Below are positions 38,972 through 48,579 of a stretch of 64,000 nt of DNA, piece by piece; position 1 is the stretch's first letter, and each line of letters begins with the position of its first letter. The position numbers and the translations under genes are program-made. The stretch covers positions 452,351 through 516,350 of the forward strand of contig NZ_NSKD01000003.1 in assembly GCF_002286965.1 (NCBI RefSeq), in the 5' to 3' direction. This DNA comes from Halovibrio salipaludis (GTDB lineage: Bacteria > Pseudomonadota > Gammaproteobacteria > Pseudomonadales > Oleiphilaceae). A model generated the notes under the pieces. It saw only the letters and a list, made by a program, of their open reading frames with translations. It ran no database searches and was not told the DNA's origin.

Positions 38972-39438
38972 GAGGCACCCCCATCCGCAACGGAGCGGAT
39001 GGCGGCATGGATCCGGGGATAGGTGCCACAGCGACAGAGATTGGCGGCCATGAATTCACTGATCCGCTCATCATCCGGGTTCGTCTCCTGGTCAAGCAGC
39101 GCCGCAGCGCTCATGATCTGGCCGGACTGGCAGTAACCGCACTGGGGCACATTATGCTCAAGCCATGCCGCCTGCACCGGGTGCAGGCTGTCTTCGCTGG
39201 CAAGACCTTCAATGGTGGTAACCGACACCTCGCCACCGGCTACCCTGGCAACCGGCGTAATGCAGCTGCGCTGCGCACTGCCATCAATATGCACGGTACA
39301 CGCCCCGCACTGGCCAATTCCGCACCCGAACTTGGTGCCCTTAAGCCCCATCCAGTCACGCAGCACCCACAGCAGGGGCGTATCCTCCGGGGCATCCACC
39401 GACTGTTCGGCGCCATTCACCCTGATCGTTATTGTCAT
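38968..39438 (-). CDS. 2Fe-2S subunit of the molybdenum hydroxylase (IorA type)
   Basis: The 156-aa protein has an N-terminal plant-type 2Fe-2S cluster ([17 protein letters not shown], near residues 38-54, with a further Cys in RSCITP) and a C-terminal all-helical 2Fe-2S domain with [10 protein letters not shown] and [14 protein letters not shown]. It transfers electrons from the molybdenum centre. It has no signal of its own and would be exported by hitch-hiking with the Tat-bearing large subunit (known for this family). First gene of the operon with the large subunit, XdhC and DUF3080. Confidence 0.93.
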   Translation of the reverse strand: MTITIRVNGAEQSVDAPEDTPLLWVLRDWMGLKGTKFGCGIGQCGACTVHIDGSAQRSCITPVARVAGGEVSVTTIEGLASEDSLHPVQAAWLEHNVPQCGYCQSGQIMSAAALLDQETNPDDERISEFMAANLCRCGTYPRIHAAIRSVADGGAS

Positions 39439-39463
39439 TGTTCACTCCTGTAACAGTGGCCCT

Positions 39464-40042
39464 TCAACCACTGAACCGCTCTCGGTTGCGTTCCCGCTCT
39501 TCCGGACTCTTGCGCAGCATCACGTAGACCGCTCCCGTGCCGCCCTGTTTCGGCTGCGCGGAGTGGAACGCCATTACATCCTCGAGCTGCGGCAGCCACT
39601 GGTTGACGTAGCTCTTGATGGTAGCGATACGGTCCGGATTGCGCTCCCCCTTACCATGCTTGATCAGCACCGAGCGCACACCACGGCGCAGGCATTCGCG
39701 GATGAAGTTGAACACCTCCTGGCGGGCTTCATCCACAGTCATCCGATGCAGGTCCAGCTGTGCCTCAATGGGGTACTGCCCCAGGCGTACCTTCTTGAAA
39801 ACGCCATGCTGGATACCGTCGCGCTTGAAACTCAGCTCATCCTGGGGGCCCAGCCACGCCACATCCGTGGCGGTCAGAGGGTTACGGTCCCGGGTTTTCT
39901 CGAGCACGGCGGCCCGCTGGCGCTCCAGCTGCCCCGGGGTAACCTGACGCCCCCCATCAAGATCCGCACGATCCGGCTTGCGGATCGGCTCAACGTCCCC
40001 CATGGCCTCAAGGAACTGAAGGCGCTCATCCTTCGTGGTCAT
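39464..40042 (-). CDS. smrA: Smr-domain protein SmrA
   Basis: The 192-aa protein has a disordered basic N-terminal part and a C-terminal Smr domain with LDLHRMTVDEARQEVFNFI and VLIKHGKGE, the two signatures of this nuclease-like fold. The total layout, including PLTATDVAWLGPQDELSFKRDGIQ before the domain, is that of the stand-alone SmrA type in gammaproteobacteria rather than the MutS2 fusion. Its action on nucleic acids is inferred from the family. It ends 25 bp upstream of the start of the iron-sulphur subunit gene, on the same strand. Confidence 0.88.
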   Translation of the reverse strand: MTTKDERLQFLEAMGDVEPIRKPDRADLDGGRQVTPGQLERQRAAVLEKTRDRNPLTATDVAWLGPQDELSFKRDGIQHGVFKKVRLGQYPIEAQLDLHRMTVDEARQEVFNFIRECLRRGVRSVLIKHGKGERNPDRIATIKSYVNQWLPQLEDVMAFHSAQPKQGGTGAVYVMLRKSPEERERNRERFSG

Positions 40043-40226
40043 AGCAGCCCCTCAACTGGAAACAGGCTTCGCCGCTACTCTACCACCCGCCCTGAAAGCA
40101 GGGAAACGCCGCCAATGGCGTTATTTTATGTCACGGGGGTGCATGATCTGTTGAGGGATGGATGGGGGTCGACTAGTTTGAACAACACCCCCAAGTGTTG
40201 CCACCACTGATACGGGCACAGAGCCG

Positions 40227-41876
40227 ATGGATGAGAACGAGCGCTACAACCTTTACCGGAAGCTGCGGTTTCTGATCACGGATGACTTTGAGAACTTCCG
40301 AAAGTCCATGCGTCAGATGCTCAGCAGCTTTGGCGCCGAAAAGATCGACATGGCGGCCAACGGCAACGAAACCATTGCCAAGTGCAGCAAGGACCATTAC
40401 GACGTCCTGATCTGTGACTTCAACCTGGGCTCTGGGAAGACCGGCCAGCAGGTGCTGGAGGCGCTGCGCCACAACAGGCTGCTGCGCCATACATCACTGT
40501 TTGTGCTGGTGACCGCGGAAACCTCACGGGAGATCGTGATGGGCGCCCGGGAATACCACCCCGATACCTACATCATCAAACCCATTACCCAGGCCGTGCT
40601 GCAGAAACGCATGGATGCCCTGATGGCCCAGCGCCACGCCCTCTACCCCATCAACCATGCCCTCGACCAGCAGGACCTGCCGGAAGCCATCAGCCAGGCG
40701 GAGCAGCTCCTGCAGACGAAGACCCGCTACCGTAACCGGATCATGCAGATCCTCGGTGACCTCTACCTGCAGCGCGGCACGCCAGATCCCGCACGCGGCA
40801 TCTACGAACAGGTGCTGGAAGGCCGCGAGCTGGCCTGGGCCCGCATGGGCATGGGGCGGGCCGCACTGGCCCGCAACGCCCTGGACGAAGCCATCAGCCA
40901 TTTCGAGACACTGATCGACAGCAACCCGGACTACATCGAGGCCTACGATGCCCTGGCGGACGCACTGCAGCGCAAGGGCAACAGCCGCAGGGCCCAGGAG
41001 GTCGTGCAAAAGGCGGTTGAGATCTCGCCCCTGGCCATCCTGCGCCAGAAACAGCTTGCCGGCATCGCCGCCAGTAACCAGGACATGGACACCGCCGCCG
41101 ATGCCTGGCGCGCCACCGTTAAGCTCAGCGACAACTCCATCCACGACAATCCCGAAAACTACCTTGGCCTGGGCCGCTCCCTGTCCGAACTCAGCGACGG
41201 CAACACCTCCAGCGAAGGCAAACAACTGGCGGACGAGGCCCTCAAGACGCTGCATAACATGGAGCGCCGCTTCAAGGACGATGAAAGCGCGAAAACCCGG
41301 AAACAGCTGGTAGCCGCCCGGGTCTACGCCGGCCAGGGCCGGATGAACGAAAGCCGCAAGGCGCTGGACAGCATCAGTGACCAGCTGGATCCGGAGACCC
41401 TGAGCCCGGAGGAGACCCTGGATTACGCCCGCGCGCTCTACACCCAGCAGGAGGATGGGGCTGCCCAGCGGGTTCTCAACCAGCTGGCCGAACGCTGTCA
41501 GGATGACCCGAAAATCATGAAGGCCATCGAGGAACTGATGGATGAGCCCGTCAGCTTCCACAAGAAGAACCAGGCCCGGGCGCTTAACAAGGAAGGCATC
41601 AAGGCCTTTGAGAGCGGCGAGCTGGGTCAGGCCGCGGATTCCTTCAGCCAGACTCTGGAGCTGGTGCCCCAGCATCCGGCCCTGAACCTCAACCTGGTCC
41701 AGGTGCTGCTCAAGAATGCGGAAAAGGAAGGAAAAGGGTCAGACCCGAACATGCTGCGCCGCTGTGAGCGGTGCCTTGATCAGCTCAGCCACCTGCCGCC
41801 CCAGCACAAGCAGTACAAACGCTACCAGTTCCTGAAAAAGAAAATTGCGGATCTCAAATCCGGGAGCAACACATGA
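40227..41876 (+). CDS. Response regulator with TPR-repeat output domain
   Basis: The 549-aa protein has an N-terminal receiver domain (residues about 12-130) with acidic D19-D20 (FLITDDFE), the phospho-acceptor D64 (LICDFNLGSGKTG), T96 in LVTAE and K118 in YIIKPIT. The remainder is helical, with TPR units (for example RKALDSISDQLDPET and KAFESGELGQAADSFSQTLE). There is no DNA-binding or enzymatic domain, so output is probably by protein contact. It overlaps the downstream kinase gene by 4 bp. The role is unknown. Confidence 0.88.
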   Translation: MDENERYNLYRKLRFLITDDFENFRKSMRQMLSSFGAEKIDMAANGNETIAKCSKDHYDVLICDFNLGSGKTGQQVLEALRHNRLLRHTSLFVLVTAETSREIVMGAREYHPDTYIIKPITQAVLQKRMDALMAQRHALYPINHALDQQDLPEAISQAEQLLQTKTRYRNRIMQILGDLYLQRGTPDPARGIYEQVLEGRELAWARMGMGRAALARNALDEAISHFETLIDSNPDYIEAYDALADALQRKGNSRRAQEVVQKAVEISPLAILRQKQLAGIAASNQDMDTAADAWRATVKLSDNSIHDNPENYLGLGRSLSELSDGNTSSEGKQLADEALKTLHNMERRFKDDESAKTRKQLVAARVYAGQGRMNESRKALDSISDQLDPETLSPEETLDYARALYTQQEDGAAQRVLNQLAERCQDDPKIMKAIEELMDEPVSFHKKNQARALNKEGIKAFESGELGQAADSFSQTLELVPQHPALNLNLVQVLLKNAEKEGKGSDPNMLRRCERCLDQLSHLPPQHKQYKRYQFLKKKIADLKSGSNT

Positions 41877-42556
41877 GCAATGATCTCGACTTTTCCACGG
41901 TGCTCGCCTCAACCGTCCATGACATGAAGAATTCCCTGGGGATGCTGTTGAATTCACTGGATGAGGTGCGTGACTCAGTCGGCGAGGAGGTTCGTGGTGC
42001 CCGCCCCTTCACCACCCTCGAGTATGAGGCCCAGCGGGTGCATGGCGACCTGGTCCAGCTGCTGAGTCTCTACCGGCTGTCCGAGGAAAAGCTTTCCGCG
42101 ACCGTGGAGGAGCAGCTGGTCCACGACTTTCTTGATGAGCAGCAGGCCCATCACCGGCGCCTGCTGGAAGGGCTGGGCATCACACTGGAGGTCCACACCG
42201 AGCCGGATGCGGAGGAAGGCTATTTTGATCCCCAGCTCGTCAGTGGCGTCCTGACCAATGTGATCAACAACGCCATCCGCTACGCCGGCAGCCAACTCCA
42301 GCTGAACGCCCGTGCCGAAGACGGCTGGCTGGTACTGAGCGTGGAGGACGATGGGCCGGGCTACCCGGAACACATGCTGGCGGTGGATTTTTCCGGCACC
42401 GAGCGCATCGACTTCAGCACCGGCAGCACCAACCTCGGGCTCTATTTCGCCGAACGCATGGCCGGGATGCACACCGCCGGCGAACGTCAGGGCTTCACCC
42501 GCCTGCGCAATGGCGGTGATCTGGGAGGCAGTGTATTCGAGCTGTGGCTGCCGTAA
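41873..42556 (+). CDS. Minimal sensor histidine kinase, no input domain
   Basis: The 227-aa kinase begins almost directly with its HisKA-like helix (TVHDMKNSLGMLLNSLDEV; H16 is the likely phospho-acceptor). It has the HATPase_c motifs VLTNVINNAIRYA (N box), SVEDDGPGYPE (G1) and a G2 in GSTNLGLYFAERMAG. No transmembrane or sensory domain is present, so it must receive its signal through a partner. Its start overlaps the stop of the TPR response regulator (ATGA), marking the two as a cognate pair. Confidence 0.88.
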   Translation: MSNDLDFSTVLASTVHDMKNSLGMLLNSLDEVRDSVGEEVRGARPFTTLEYEAQRVHGDLVQLLSLYRLSEEKLSATVEEQLVHDFLDEQQAHHRRLLEGLGITLEVHTEPDAEEGYFDPQLVSGVLTNVINNAIRYAGSQLQLNARAEDGWLVLSVEDDGPGYPEHMLAVDFSGTERIDFSTGSTNLGLYFAERMAGMHTAGERQGFTRLRNGGDLGGSVFELWLP

Positions 42557-42595
42557 CCCCGTAAAGGGTTTCAGCTACTTAGGCTTGCGGGGAGG

Positions 42596-42615
42596 CGGCT
42601 CCATCCCTGGAGCCG
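42596..42615. terminator. Bidirectional terminator between the histidine kinase and fadL
   Basis: CGGCTCCA (42596-42603) and TGGAGCCG (42608-42615) form an 8-bp stem with a 4-base loop between two convergent stop codons. There is no clear T-run. Confidence 0.5.
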
Positions 42616-42627
42616 AGGGGATGGAGT

Positions 42628-44028
42628 TCAGAATGAGCGACTGAGTTCCACGGAAGCGCTCCATGCGCTCAGGTCGTAAGAGCCAGTGTAACTGGCATTC
42701 CCATCTTCAGTCGTGGGCTGAGCATGGGTGTATTCCCGCTCGTTGACCTTCGCGTCACCATCAAAGATGAGCGTGCCAACGGCCGCATCCACGGTCCAGT
42801 CGGTATTGGCCGGCGCAAACTGGGCACCCAGAGTCAGCCAGTGGCGGTCCTGGGAGGGAATGCGTGCTGTCGTGTAGCTGTCCACAGGTGATTCGTCCCA
42901 GGCGTAGCCCGCTTTGAGCTTCCACTGCGGGTCCGCCTGCCAGGTGGCACCGAGGTTGTACTGCCAGGTGTCCTGCCACTTCTCGGTGATATGGGTGATC
43001 GGATTACCAACCTGGCCTTGGGCTCTGAGTGCGCTGGAAACTTCACCTGTACCACCCTCACCGGAGTAAATGTCGAGCTCCTCAAAGTCGCTCCAGCGTG
43101 CCCAAGTGGCGCCAAACAGCAGGGTAACGTCATCATTAAGCTGATGCCGTGCACCGAAGGTTACGCTCGGCGGGATATCGAGAGGAACCTCCGCCTCCTC
43201 TTTAAGAGTTGTGAGTCCGTTTTGAGTCGGGAAATCACTGATGGTGATGTCACCTTCTAAAGAAGAGCCTGTGCCTGTCTCAGCGGTCAGGCCAAACTGT
43301 GTCCTGTCTGAGAGTTCATACAGGGCACCGATGCGGAGCGTGTATTCAATGGTGTCACCTTCAACGTTCGAATAGGTCGGCGCTGCTGCGAGTTGTTGTC
43401 TTTCTTGAGCGCTAATTGCCCCTTTTTGCTCCAGTTTATACAGCGCTCCCGAAGTATCTGCGAACTTGGACAACTTGCCGTCCAGATACATGATATTCAC
43501 GCCGACACCCAGAGACAGCCCATTGCCGGAATCCACTGCAATGGAAGGCGTGAGGGCGATACCGGTGAGTTCCGTTTCATCCGCAAAGTAGCGACCGGTA
43601 AAGTCATCATCGTAGTCTGCCGCCAGACCATAGGGCGCATGCAGACCAACACCCACAGCGACATTCTCCGACATCTCATGGGTCAGGAAAGCGCTGGGGA
43701 GATAGGCGGGATCAGCAATATCACCACCGGTCGTACCACTAACAGGCTGACCGAGCTGATTGGTTGCGGATGCACTATCGGCTTCAGCATCGATATCCAG
43801 AACCGCAGCACCGAAGGAGAGATTGGTACCGGAAAGCTGGGTCATACCCGCTGGGTTGAAGATCACCGTCGAGGCGTTCTGCGGGTTGGCAGCGGCGCCG
43901 GCATTGGCGGTGCCCATGGCGCTCGCGCTCTGCTCGTTCAGGGAGAAGCCACCCGCCATGGCCATACCGGGAATCATTGCAGCGGTAAGAACAACTGCGC
44001 CTTTTGCATCAAAGACTGTACGCATCAT
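42628..44028 (-). CDS. FadL/OMPP1/TodX-family outer membrane transporter
   Basis: The 466-aa protein has a signal peptide (TAAMIPGMAMAG) and the FadL N-terminal signature GGFSLNEQSASAMGTANAGAAA, followed by NPQNASTVIFNPAGMTQL. The remainder is alternating beta-barrel sequence to a C-terminal Phe (SASVELSRSF), as required for BAM. FadL-type channels import long-chain fatty acids or hydrocarbons. The middle of the gene (about 43020-43900) is visibly less GC-rich than both ends. It is convergent with the two-component pair. Confidence 0.9.
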   Translation of the reverse strand: MMRTVFDAKGAVVLTAAMIPGMAMAGGFSLNEQSASAMGTANAGAAANPQNASTVIFNPAGMTQLSGTNLSFGAAVLDIDAEADSASATNQLGQPVSGTTGGDIADPAYLPSAFLTHEMSENVAVGVGLHAPYGLAADYDDDFTGRYFADETELTGIALTPSIAVDSGNGLSLGVGVNIMYLDGKLSKFADTSGALYKLEQKGAISAQERQQLAAAPTYSNVEGDTIEYTLRIGALYELSDRTQFGLTAETGTGSSLEGDITISDFPTQNGLTTLKEEAEVPLDIPPSVTFGARHQLNDDVTLLFGATWARWSDFEELDIYSGEGGTGEVSSALRAQGQVGNPITHITEKWQDTWQYNLGATWQADPQWKLKAGYAWDESPVDSYTTARIPSQDRHWLTLGAQFAPANTDWTVDAAVGTLIFDGDAKVNEREYTHAQPTTEDGNASYTGSYDLSAWSASVELSRSF

Positions 44029-44105
44029 TACCTCTTTGTTGTGTCTGTCGGCGCGGATTCTAATGCGGTTTCAGCTCACATCACAAATTACAGTCACCAA
44101 TCAGT

Positions 44106-44117
44106 GGCCGGCCGGCC
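44106..44117. terminator. Short GC palindrome downstream of napC
   Basis: GGCCGGCCGGCC is self-complementary and sits about 100 bases after the napC stop, before the fadL start region. It may fold into a small hairpin ending the nap transcript; support is weak. Confidence 0.25.
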
Positions 44118-44218
44118 ATAGCAGAGCGGTTTCTCCACCCGGATCCGGGATATGCCCCCCGGGTGCACGAAGCGCGACTGACGCCCAGAATGCCCGCTTC
44201 CATGCCGGACGTTCGGGT

Positions 44219-44806
44219 TCAACGGTTATGAACCCCGGACATATCCGGAAGCTCGTGGGCTATGCCCTTGTGGCAGTCAATGCAGGTTGCCTCATCGCCG
44301 GCCAGGGCGGTGGAGTGGGCTTCCGCAGCGCGGGGGCTCTGGCGGGTGAAGTCCATGGAATCGAATTCATGGCAGTTGCGGCATTCCAGTGAGTCGTTTG
44401 CCTCCAGGCGTGCCCACTCGCGTTCCGCCAGCTCCCGACGTTTGGCCTCGAACTTCTCGGGCGTATTGATGGTGCCGAAGAGCCAGCCCCAGACCTCCTT
44501 CGAGGCTTCCATCTTGCGCGCCACCTTGTCCGTCCACTCGTGGGGCACATGGCAGTCCGAACAGGTCGCCCGCACGCCGGAGCTGTTGCTGTAGTGGACA
44601 GTGCCCTTGAGCTCCTCAAAAACATTGTCCCTCATCTCATGGCAGGAAACGCAGAACTGTTCAGTGTTGGTGGCCTCCATCGCGGTGTTGAAACCGCCCC
44701 AGAAGATGATGCCGGCAATGAATCCCCCCAGAACCAGTACGCCCAGGCTGATGGTGGCCGCTGGCCGCCACAGCAGGCGCCAGTAGTAGCACAGCCATTG
44801 TTTCAT
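44219..44806 (-). CDS. napC: NapC/NirT-type tetraheme cytochrome c
   Basis: The 195-aa protein has an N-terminal membrane anchor (about residues 14-38) and four CXXCH motifs (52-56, 82-86, 142-146, 175-179). NapC oxidises quinol and passes electrons to NapAB in the periplasm. Its start overlaps the napB stop. It is the last gene of napEDABC; no napF, napG or napH occurs, so NapC should be the only quinol route here. Confidence 0.93.
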   Translation of the reverse strand: MKQWLCYYWRLLWRPAATISLGVLVLGGFIAGIIFWGGFNTAMEATNTEQFCVSCHEMRDNVFEELKGTVHYSNSSGVRATCSDCHVPHEWTDKVARKMEASKEVWGWLFGTINTPEKFEAKRRELAEREWARLEANDSLECRNCHEFDSMDFTRQSPRAAEAHSTALAGDEATCIDCHKGIAHELPDMSGVHNR

Positions 44807-45294
44807 TCCGCGCCTCCCTGGCCATCACCGTCCTCGGCCAGCCGACGCAGCACCTCATCAACCGTCTCAAAACGGTTCTCCACCAGCGGCTCAGCGTCAG
44901 TCTGCGGCACATGGCACTGGGTGCAGAAGTAACGGTCAGGGGACACCGCCGCCAGCACCTGCTTGTTGCGGTCCATGAAGTGGGTGATGCTGACCATCGG
45001 GGCGCCGCTTTCCGGTGAGGCGCTGCGGCTGTGGCAGTCCAGGCACTGGTTGAAGCGTTTATCCAGCTGGTAGCCGTCAATACTGTGCGGGATCACCGGC
45101 GGCTGCTCCGGGTAATTGCGTTCCTCGCGCCCCTTGCGGTCGGTGACACCGGCAATGGGCGGAGCGGCAGGCGTCGCGCTGTAGCCGGCACCACGCAGAC
45201 CATCCGGCCTGGGCGCGTCCGTCTTCTCCGCGGCCACGCCCATGGCCAGAACAGTGAGCACCAGTAGGGTGACGGTCGTGATGAAGCTTTTCAT
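44803..45294 (-). CDS. napB: Periplasmic nitrate reductase electron-transfer subunit NapB
   Basis: The 163-aa diheme cytochrome c has a Sec signal (cleaved near VAAEK) and the heme motifs CLDCH (84-88) and CTQCH (124-128). The second lies in [19 protein letters not shown], typical of NapB. It transfers electrons from NapC to NapA. It overlaps napC by 4 bp. Confidence 0.94.
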   Translation of the reverse strand: MKSFITTVTLLVLTVLAMGVAAEKTDAPRPDGLRGAGYSATPAAPPIAGVTDRKGREERNYPEQPPVIPHSIDGYQLDKRFNQCLDCHSRSASPESGAPMVSITHFMDRNKQVLAAVSPDRYFCTQCHVPQTDAEPLVENRFETVDEVLRRLAEDGDGQGGAE

Positions 45295-45318
45295 AATGGG
45301 CCTCCCTTTGCCGGTGCC

Positions 45319-47823
45319 TTAAGCCAGGTTCACGAGTTCCAGGCGAACCGCGCACTTCTTGAAGTCGGTCTGCTTGGAGATGGGATCGGTGGCGTCCAGC
45401 GTGACCTTGTTGATCAGCTTGCCCGCGTCGAAGAAGGGCACGAAGATCAGCCCCCTGGGTGGATTCACGCGGCCCCGTGTCTCGACCCGGGCGCGGATGG
45501 AGCCCCGCCGGCTGACCACGCGCACCTCGCTGCCACGGCGCATGCCCTGCTCCCGGGCATCGTCGAAGTTCATGTAGACCAGAGCATCCGGCACGGCCTG
45601 GTGCAGCTCCGGTACCCGGCGCGTCATGGACCCGGTGTGCCAGTGCTCCAGAACCCGGCCGGTGCACAGCCACATGGGGTATTCATCGTCCGGGCTCTCG
45701 GCCGGCGGCTCATCGGGCACCGCGAAGATACGGGCGCGGTTGTCCTCGTTACCGTAGAACTGCCAGCCGGTGCCCTCCTCCACGTAGGGATCCAGTCCCT
45801 CGCGGTAGCGCCAGCGGGTCTCCTCGCCGTCAATCACCGGCCAGCGCAGGCCACGCACCTCGTGGTAGGTGTCGAAGGGCGCCAGGTCCTTACCCTTGTC
45901 CTCACCGAAGTTCCGGTATTCCTCGAAGATGCCCTTCTGGATGTAGAACCCGAAATCCTGGGACTCATGGTTCGGGTAGCCCTCCCGCATCTGATCCAGC
46001 GGGTAGGCATCGACATTGCCGTTGGCAAAGAGCACATCGAACAGGGTCTTATCCCGAAGCTCCGGTGCTTTCTGCAGCTGCTCCTCCGGCCAGACCTCAT
46101 CCACCCGGATGCGCTTTGAAAGCGCCACCGTCTGCCACAGGTCCGAGCGGGACTCGCCCGGCGCGTTCACCAACTGGTAGAAGAACTGGGTCCGGCGTTC
46201 GGAGTTGCCGAAAGCCCCCTCCTTCTCAACCCAGGAGGCGGTGGGCAGGATCAGGTCCGCGCACTGGGCGGACACCGTGGGGTACATGTCGGAGACAATG
46301 ATGAAGGACTCCGGGTTGCGCCATCCGGGGTAAGTCTCCTGGGCTGAGTTCGGGCCGGCCTGGATGTTGTTGGTCACCTGGGTCCAGTAGACCTTGAGGT
46401 TACCGTCGCGCAGCTGGCGGCTCTGCTCCACCGCATGGAACCCCACCTTTGAGGGAATGGTTCCTTCCGGCAGTTTCCAGATCTTCTCCGCCTTCTTCCG
46501 GTGGTCGGCGTTGGCCACCACCATGTCCGCCGGCAGCCGATGCGCGAATGTGCCCACCTCCCTGGCAGTGCCACAGGCGGAAGGCTGGCCCGTCAGCGAG
46601 AACGGGCTGTTGCCCGGGGTGCTGATCTTGCCGGTAAGAAGATGCAGGTTATAGATCAGGTTGTTCACCCACACGCCCCGGGTGTGCTGGTTCACGCCCA
46701 TGGTCCAGAAGGTCATCACCTTGCGGTCAGGGTCCGCATAGAGCTCGGCCAGGCGCTTGAGCTGGCTTTCCCGCACGCCGGATTCACGGGCAGCGCGTTC
46801 GAGGGTAAACTCACTGACGTGCTCGCGGAATGCCTCGAAGCTCATGTCCGACCAGCTGTTGGGGTTGTCCGCGTTCTCGGCGTCCTGCTGGCGCGGATCC
46901 TCAGGGCGCAGGCCGTAGCCGATATCGGTCACGTTCCGGACGAACTTCGTGTGGTTGTTGACGAAATCCTCGTTCACATTGCCGGACTGGATAATGTGGT
47001 TGGCGATGTAGTTGAGGATGACAATATCCGCATGGGGATGCATGACCATGCCGTTGTCCGCCAGATCAAAGGAGCGGTGCTCAAACGTGGAGAGCACGGC
47101 GACCTCGGTATCCGGGAAGGACAGGCGCCGGTCCGTGACCCGGGTCCAGAGCACCGGGTGCATCTCCGCCATGTTGGAGCCCCAGACAACAAAGGCATCC
47201 GCCTCTTCGATGTCGTCATACACACCCATGGGCTCGTCCGCTCCGAAGGTGCGCATGAACCCGCCCACCGCCGAGGCCATGCAGTGCCGGGCGTTGGGAT
47301 CGATATTGTTGGTGCGGAAGCCGGCCTTCATCAGCTTGGAGGCGGCGTACCCTTCCCAGATGGTCCACTGGCCGGAGCCGAACATGGCCACGCTGTCCGG
47401 GCCATGCTCACGGATGGCTGTCTTGAACTTCTCGGCCATGACGTCCAGCGCCTCGTCCCAGGATACCGGCTCGAACTGGCCTTCCTTGTGGTACTGGCCG
47501 TCGCGCTTACGCAGCATGGGCTGTTCCAGCCGGTCCTTCCCGTACAGGATCTTGGAGAGGAAGTAGCCCTTCACACAGTTGAGCCCCCGGTTCACTTCGG
47601 ACTGGTTGTCACCGTGGGTGGCGACGATCTGCCCGTCCCGGGTGCCGACCATGACGCTGCAGCCCACGCCGCAGAAGCGGCAGGCGGCCTTGTCCCATCG
47701 CAGCGAGGTCAGCTCCTGGTTGGTGATCAGGTTGCTGGCGCCGGCCGGAATGGCCATCCCCGCCGTGGCAGCAGCGGCCCCGGCGGCATTGGCCTTGGCG
47801 AATTCCCGACGTGTCATGGTCAT
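45319..47823 (-). CDS. napA: Periplasmic nitrate reductase catalytic subunit NapA
   Basis: The 834-aa molybdoenzyme has a Tat signal ([20 protein letters not shown]). The 4Fe-4S ligands are C48, C51, C55 and C83 in CRFCGVGC...LNCVKGYF, and the molybdenum-ligand Cys is in [17 protein letters not shown] near residue 180. The signatures [24 protein letters not shown] and [26 protein letters not shown] are intact. It reduces nitrate to nitrite in the periplasm. Its ATG overlaps the napD stop (4 bp). Molybdenum cofactor genes must be elsewhere. Confidence 0.97.
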   Translation of the reverse strand: MTMTRREFAKANAAGAAAATAGMAIPAGASNLITNQELTSLRWDKAACRFCGVGCSVMVGTRDGQIVATHGDNQSEVNRGLNCVKGYFLSKILYGKDRLEQPMLRKRDGQYHKEGQFEPVSWDEALDVMAEKFKTAIREHGPDSVAMFGSGQWTIWEGYAASKLMKAGFRTNNIDPNARHCMASAVGGFMRTFGADEPMGVYDDIEEADAFVVWGSNMAEMHPVLWTRVTDRRLSFPDTEVAVLSTFEHRSFDLADNGMVMHPHADIVILNYIANHIIQSGNVNEDFVNNHTKFVRNVTDIGYGLRPEDPRQQDAENADNPNSWSDMSFEAFREHVSEFTLERAARESGVRESQLKRLAELYADPDRKVMTFWTMGVNQHTRGVWVNNLIYNLHLLTGKISTPGNSPFSLTGQPSACGTAREVGTFAHRLPADMVVANADHRKKAEKIWKLPEGTIPSKVGFHAVEQSRQLRDGNLKVYWTQVTNNIQAGPNSAQETYPGWRNPESFIIVSDMYPTVSAQCADLILPTASWVEKEGAFGNSERRTQFFYQLVNAPGESRSDLWQTVALSKRIRVDEVWPEEQLQKAPELRDKTLFDVLFANGNVDAYPLDQMREGYPNHESQDFGFYIQKGIFEEYRNFGEDKGKDLAPFDTYHEVRGLRWPVIDGEETRWRYREGLDPYVEEGTGWQFYGNEDNRARIFAVPDEPPAESPDDEYPMWLCTGRVLEHWHTGSMTRRVPELHQAVPDALVYMNFDDAREQGMRRGSEVRVVSRRGSIRARVETRGRVNPPRGLIFVPFFDAGKLINKVTLDATDPISKQTDFKKCAVRLELVNLA

Positions 47824-48098
47824 GGCTGGATTTCCTCCGGTTGATCCGCTTCCTGGGCATTGAGGATTTCGTGGTAGATGAGATTGACGGTGAACACGCC
47901 GGGGCGATCCCGGCAGGCATCCATCAGGTCAAGAATCGGCTGGCGGCCCTCGCTTTCGGTGATCAGCACCAGCTTGCCGGCCGGGTCCGTGCCGCGGACT
48001 TCCGCCTCAGGGTGGGCCCCGGCCCACTGGCTCAGGTCTTCCAGGGACTCCGGGGCCACCTGAACGAGCAGGCTCGCGATATGGATCTCGTCTGTCAT
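47820..48098 (-). CDS. napD: NapD chaperone
   Basis: The 92-aa cytoplasmic protein binds the Tat signal of NapA and couples its maturation to export. The start [21 protein letters not shown] and the mid region [26 protein letters not shown] have the ferredoxin-like NapD fold. It is located between napE and napA and overlaps napA by 4 bp. Confidence 0.88.
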   Translation of the reverse strand: MTDEIHIASLLVQVAPESLEDLSQWAGAHPEAEVRGTDPAGKLVLITESEGRQPILDLMDACRDRPGVFTVNLIYHEILNAQEADQPEEIQP

Positions 48099-48111
48099 GG
48101 CGGGGTTCCCA

Positions 48112-48288
48112 CTAGCCTGCCGGAGGGCCGGGCGGGCCCATCAGCTCCTGGAACATCCAGACGCCAAAGCCATAGCCGCCAACGACCATGAAGGTCACCA
48201 GTGGGAACAGAAAAACGATCAGGAAAAGGAAGAGCCCGATCTCGTGTTTCCTGCGGTCTTCTTCAGGCACCTGAGCCGGGTCCGTCAT
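48112..48288 (-). CDS. napE: NapE small membrane protein
   Basis: The 58-aa protein has a hydrophilic start (TDPAQVPEEDRRKHEIGLFL) and one transmembrane helix (FLIVFLFPLVTFMVVGGYGF), followed by VWMFQELMGPPGPP; this is the NapE pattern. Its function is unknown. The ATG at 48288 is preferred because an FNR-like box and its probable promoter lie between it and the next upstream ATG at 48336. It is the first gene of the operon. Confidence 0.85.
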   Translation of the reverse strand: MTDPAQVPEEDRRKHEIGLFLFLIVFLFPLVTFMVVGGYGFGVWMFQELMGPPGPPAG

Positions 48289-48323
48289 AAGGGCCTCGTT
48301 TGTTATTGCCGCATCGTGAGTCC

Positions 48324-48329
48324 ATCTAA
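48324..48329 (-). promoter_or_regulatory. Candidate -10 element of the nap promoter
   Basis: On the minus strand the hexamer reads TTAGAT. A start site near 48317 would put the FNR-like box at 48352-48365 at -41.5, the class II arrangement. Confidence 0.35.
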
Positions 48330-48351
48330 TCACCATTGGCTATCAAGGCCA

Positions 48352-48365
48352 TTGCGAAAAATCAA
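48352..48365 (-). promoter_or_regulatory. FNR/Anr-like box upstream of napE
   Basis: On the minus strand it reads TTGATTTTTCGCAA, eight of ten defined positions of TTGAT-N4-ATCAA. The centre is 70 bases from the napE ATG. Nap expression is anaerobically activated by FNR-type regulators in many bacteria. Confidence 0.5.
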
Positions 48366-48379
48366 TATTCAGAAAGACG

Positions 48380-48577
48380 CTACACGAGATTGCGACGCAG
48401 CAGCAGTTTGACCAGTCGGATCTGGGGGGTGTCGGTGGGGTAGCTCTGCAGATACTGATCCCGGAAACGGATCATTGTTTCCCGGTTGTGGATGAAGTGC
48501 GGGTCTATTCCGGTCAGGCGCCGGATCACCCGGCGCTCCCGGGGCGTGAGCCGGATCTGGTCACCGTGGACAAGCAT
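48380..48577 (-). CDS. Small conserved basic protein downstream of tamB
   Basis: The 65-aa product is basic and helical (LTPRERRVIRRLTGIDPHFI and LVKLLLRRNLV) and I recognise no family. The ATG lies 2 bases after the tamB stop, so it probably belongs to the tamAB transcript and is translationally coupled. Its stop lies close to the nap regulatory region. The tight spacing and even codon usage argue that it is a real gene. Confidence 0.55.
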   Translation of the reverse strand: MLVHGDQIRLTPRERRVIRRLTGIDPHFIHNRETMIRFRDQYLQSYPTDTPQIRLVKLLLRRNLV

Positions 48578-48579
48578 GC

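Noticed and set aside
48327..48345. A second FNR-like site (TTGATAGCCAATGG on the minus strand) near the nap promoter
   Set aside because: Only one half-site fits the consensus, and it would overlap the probable -10 region.
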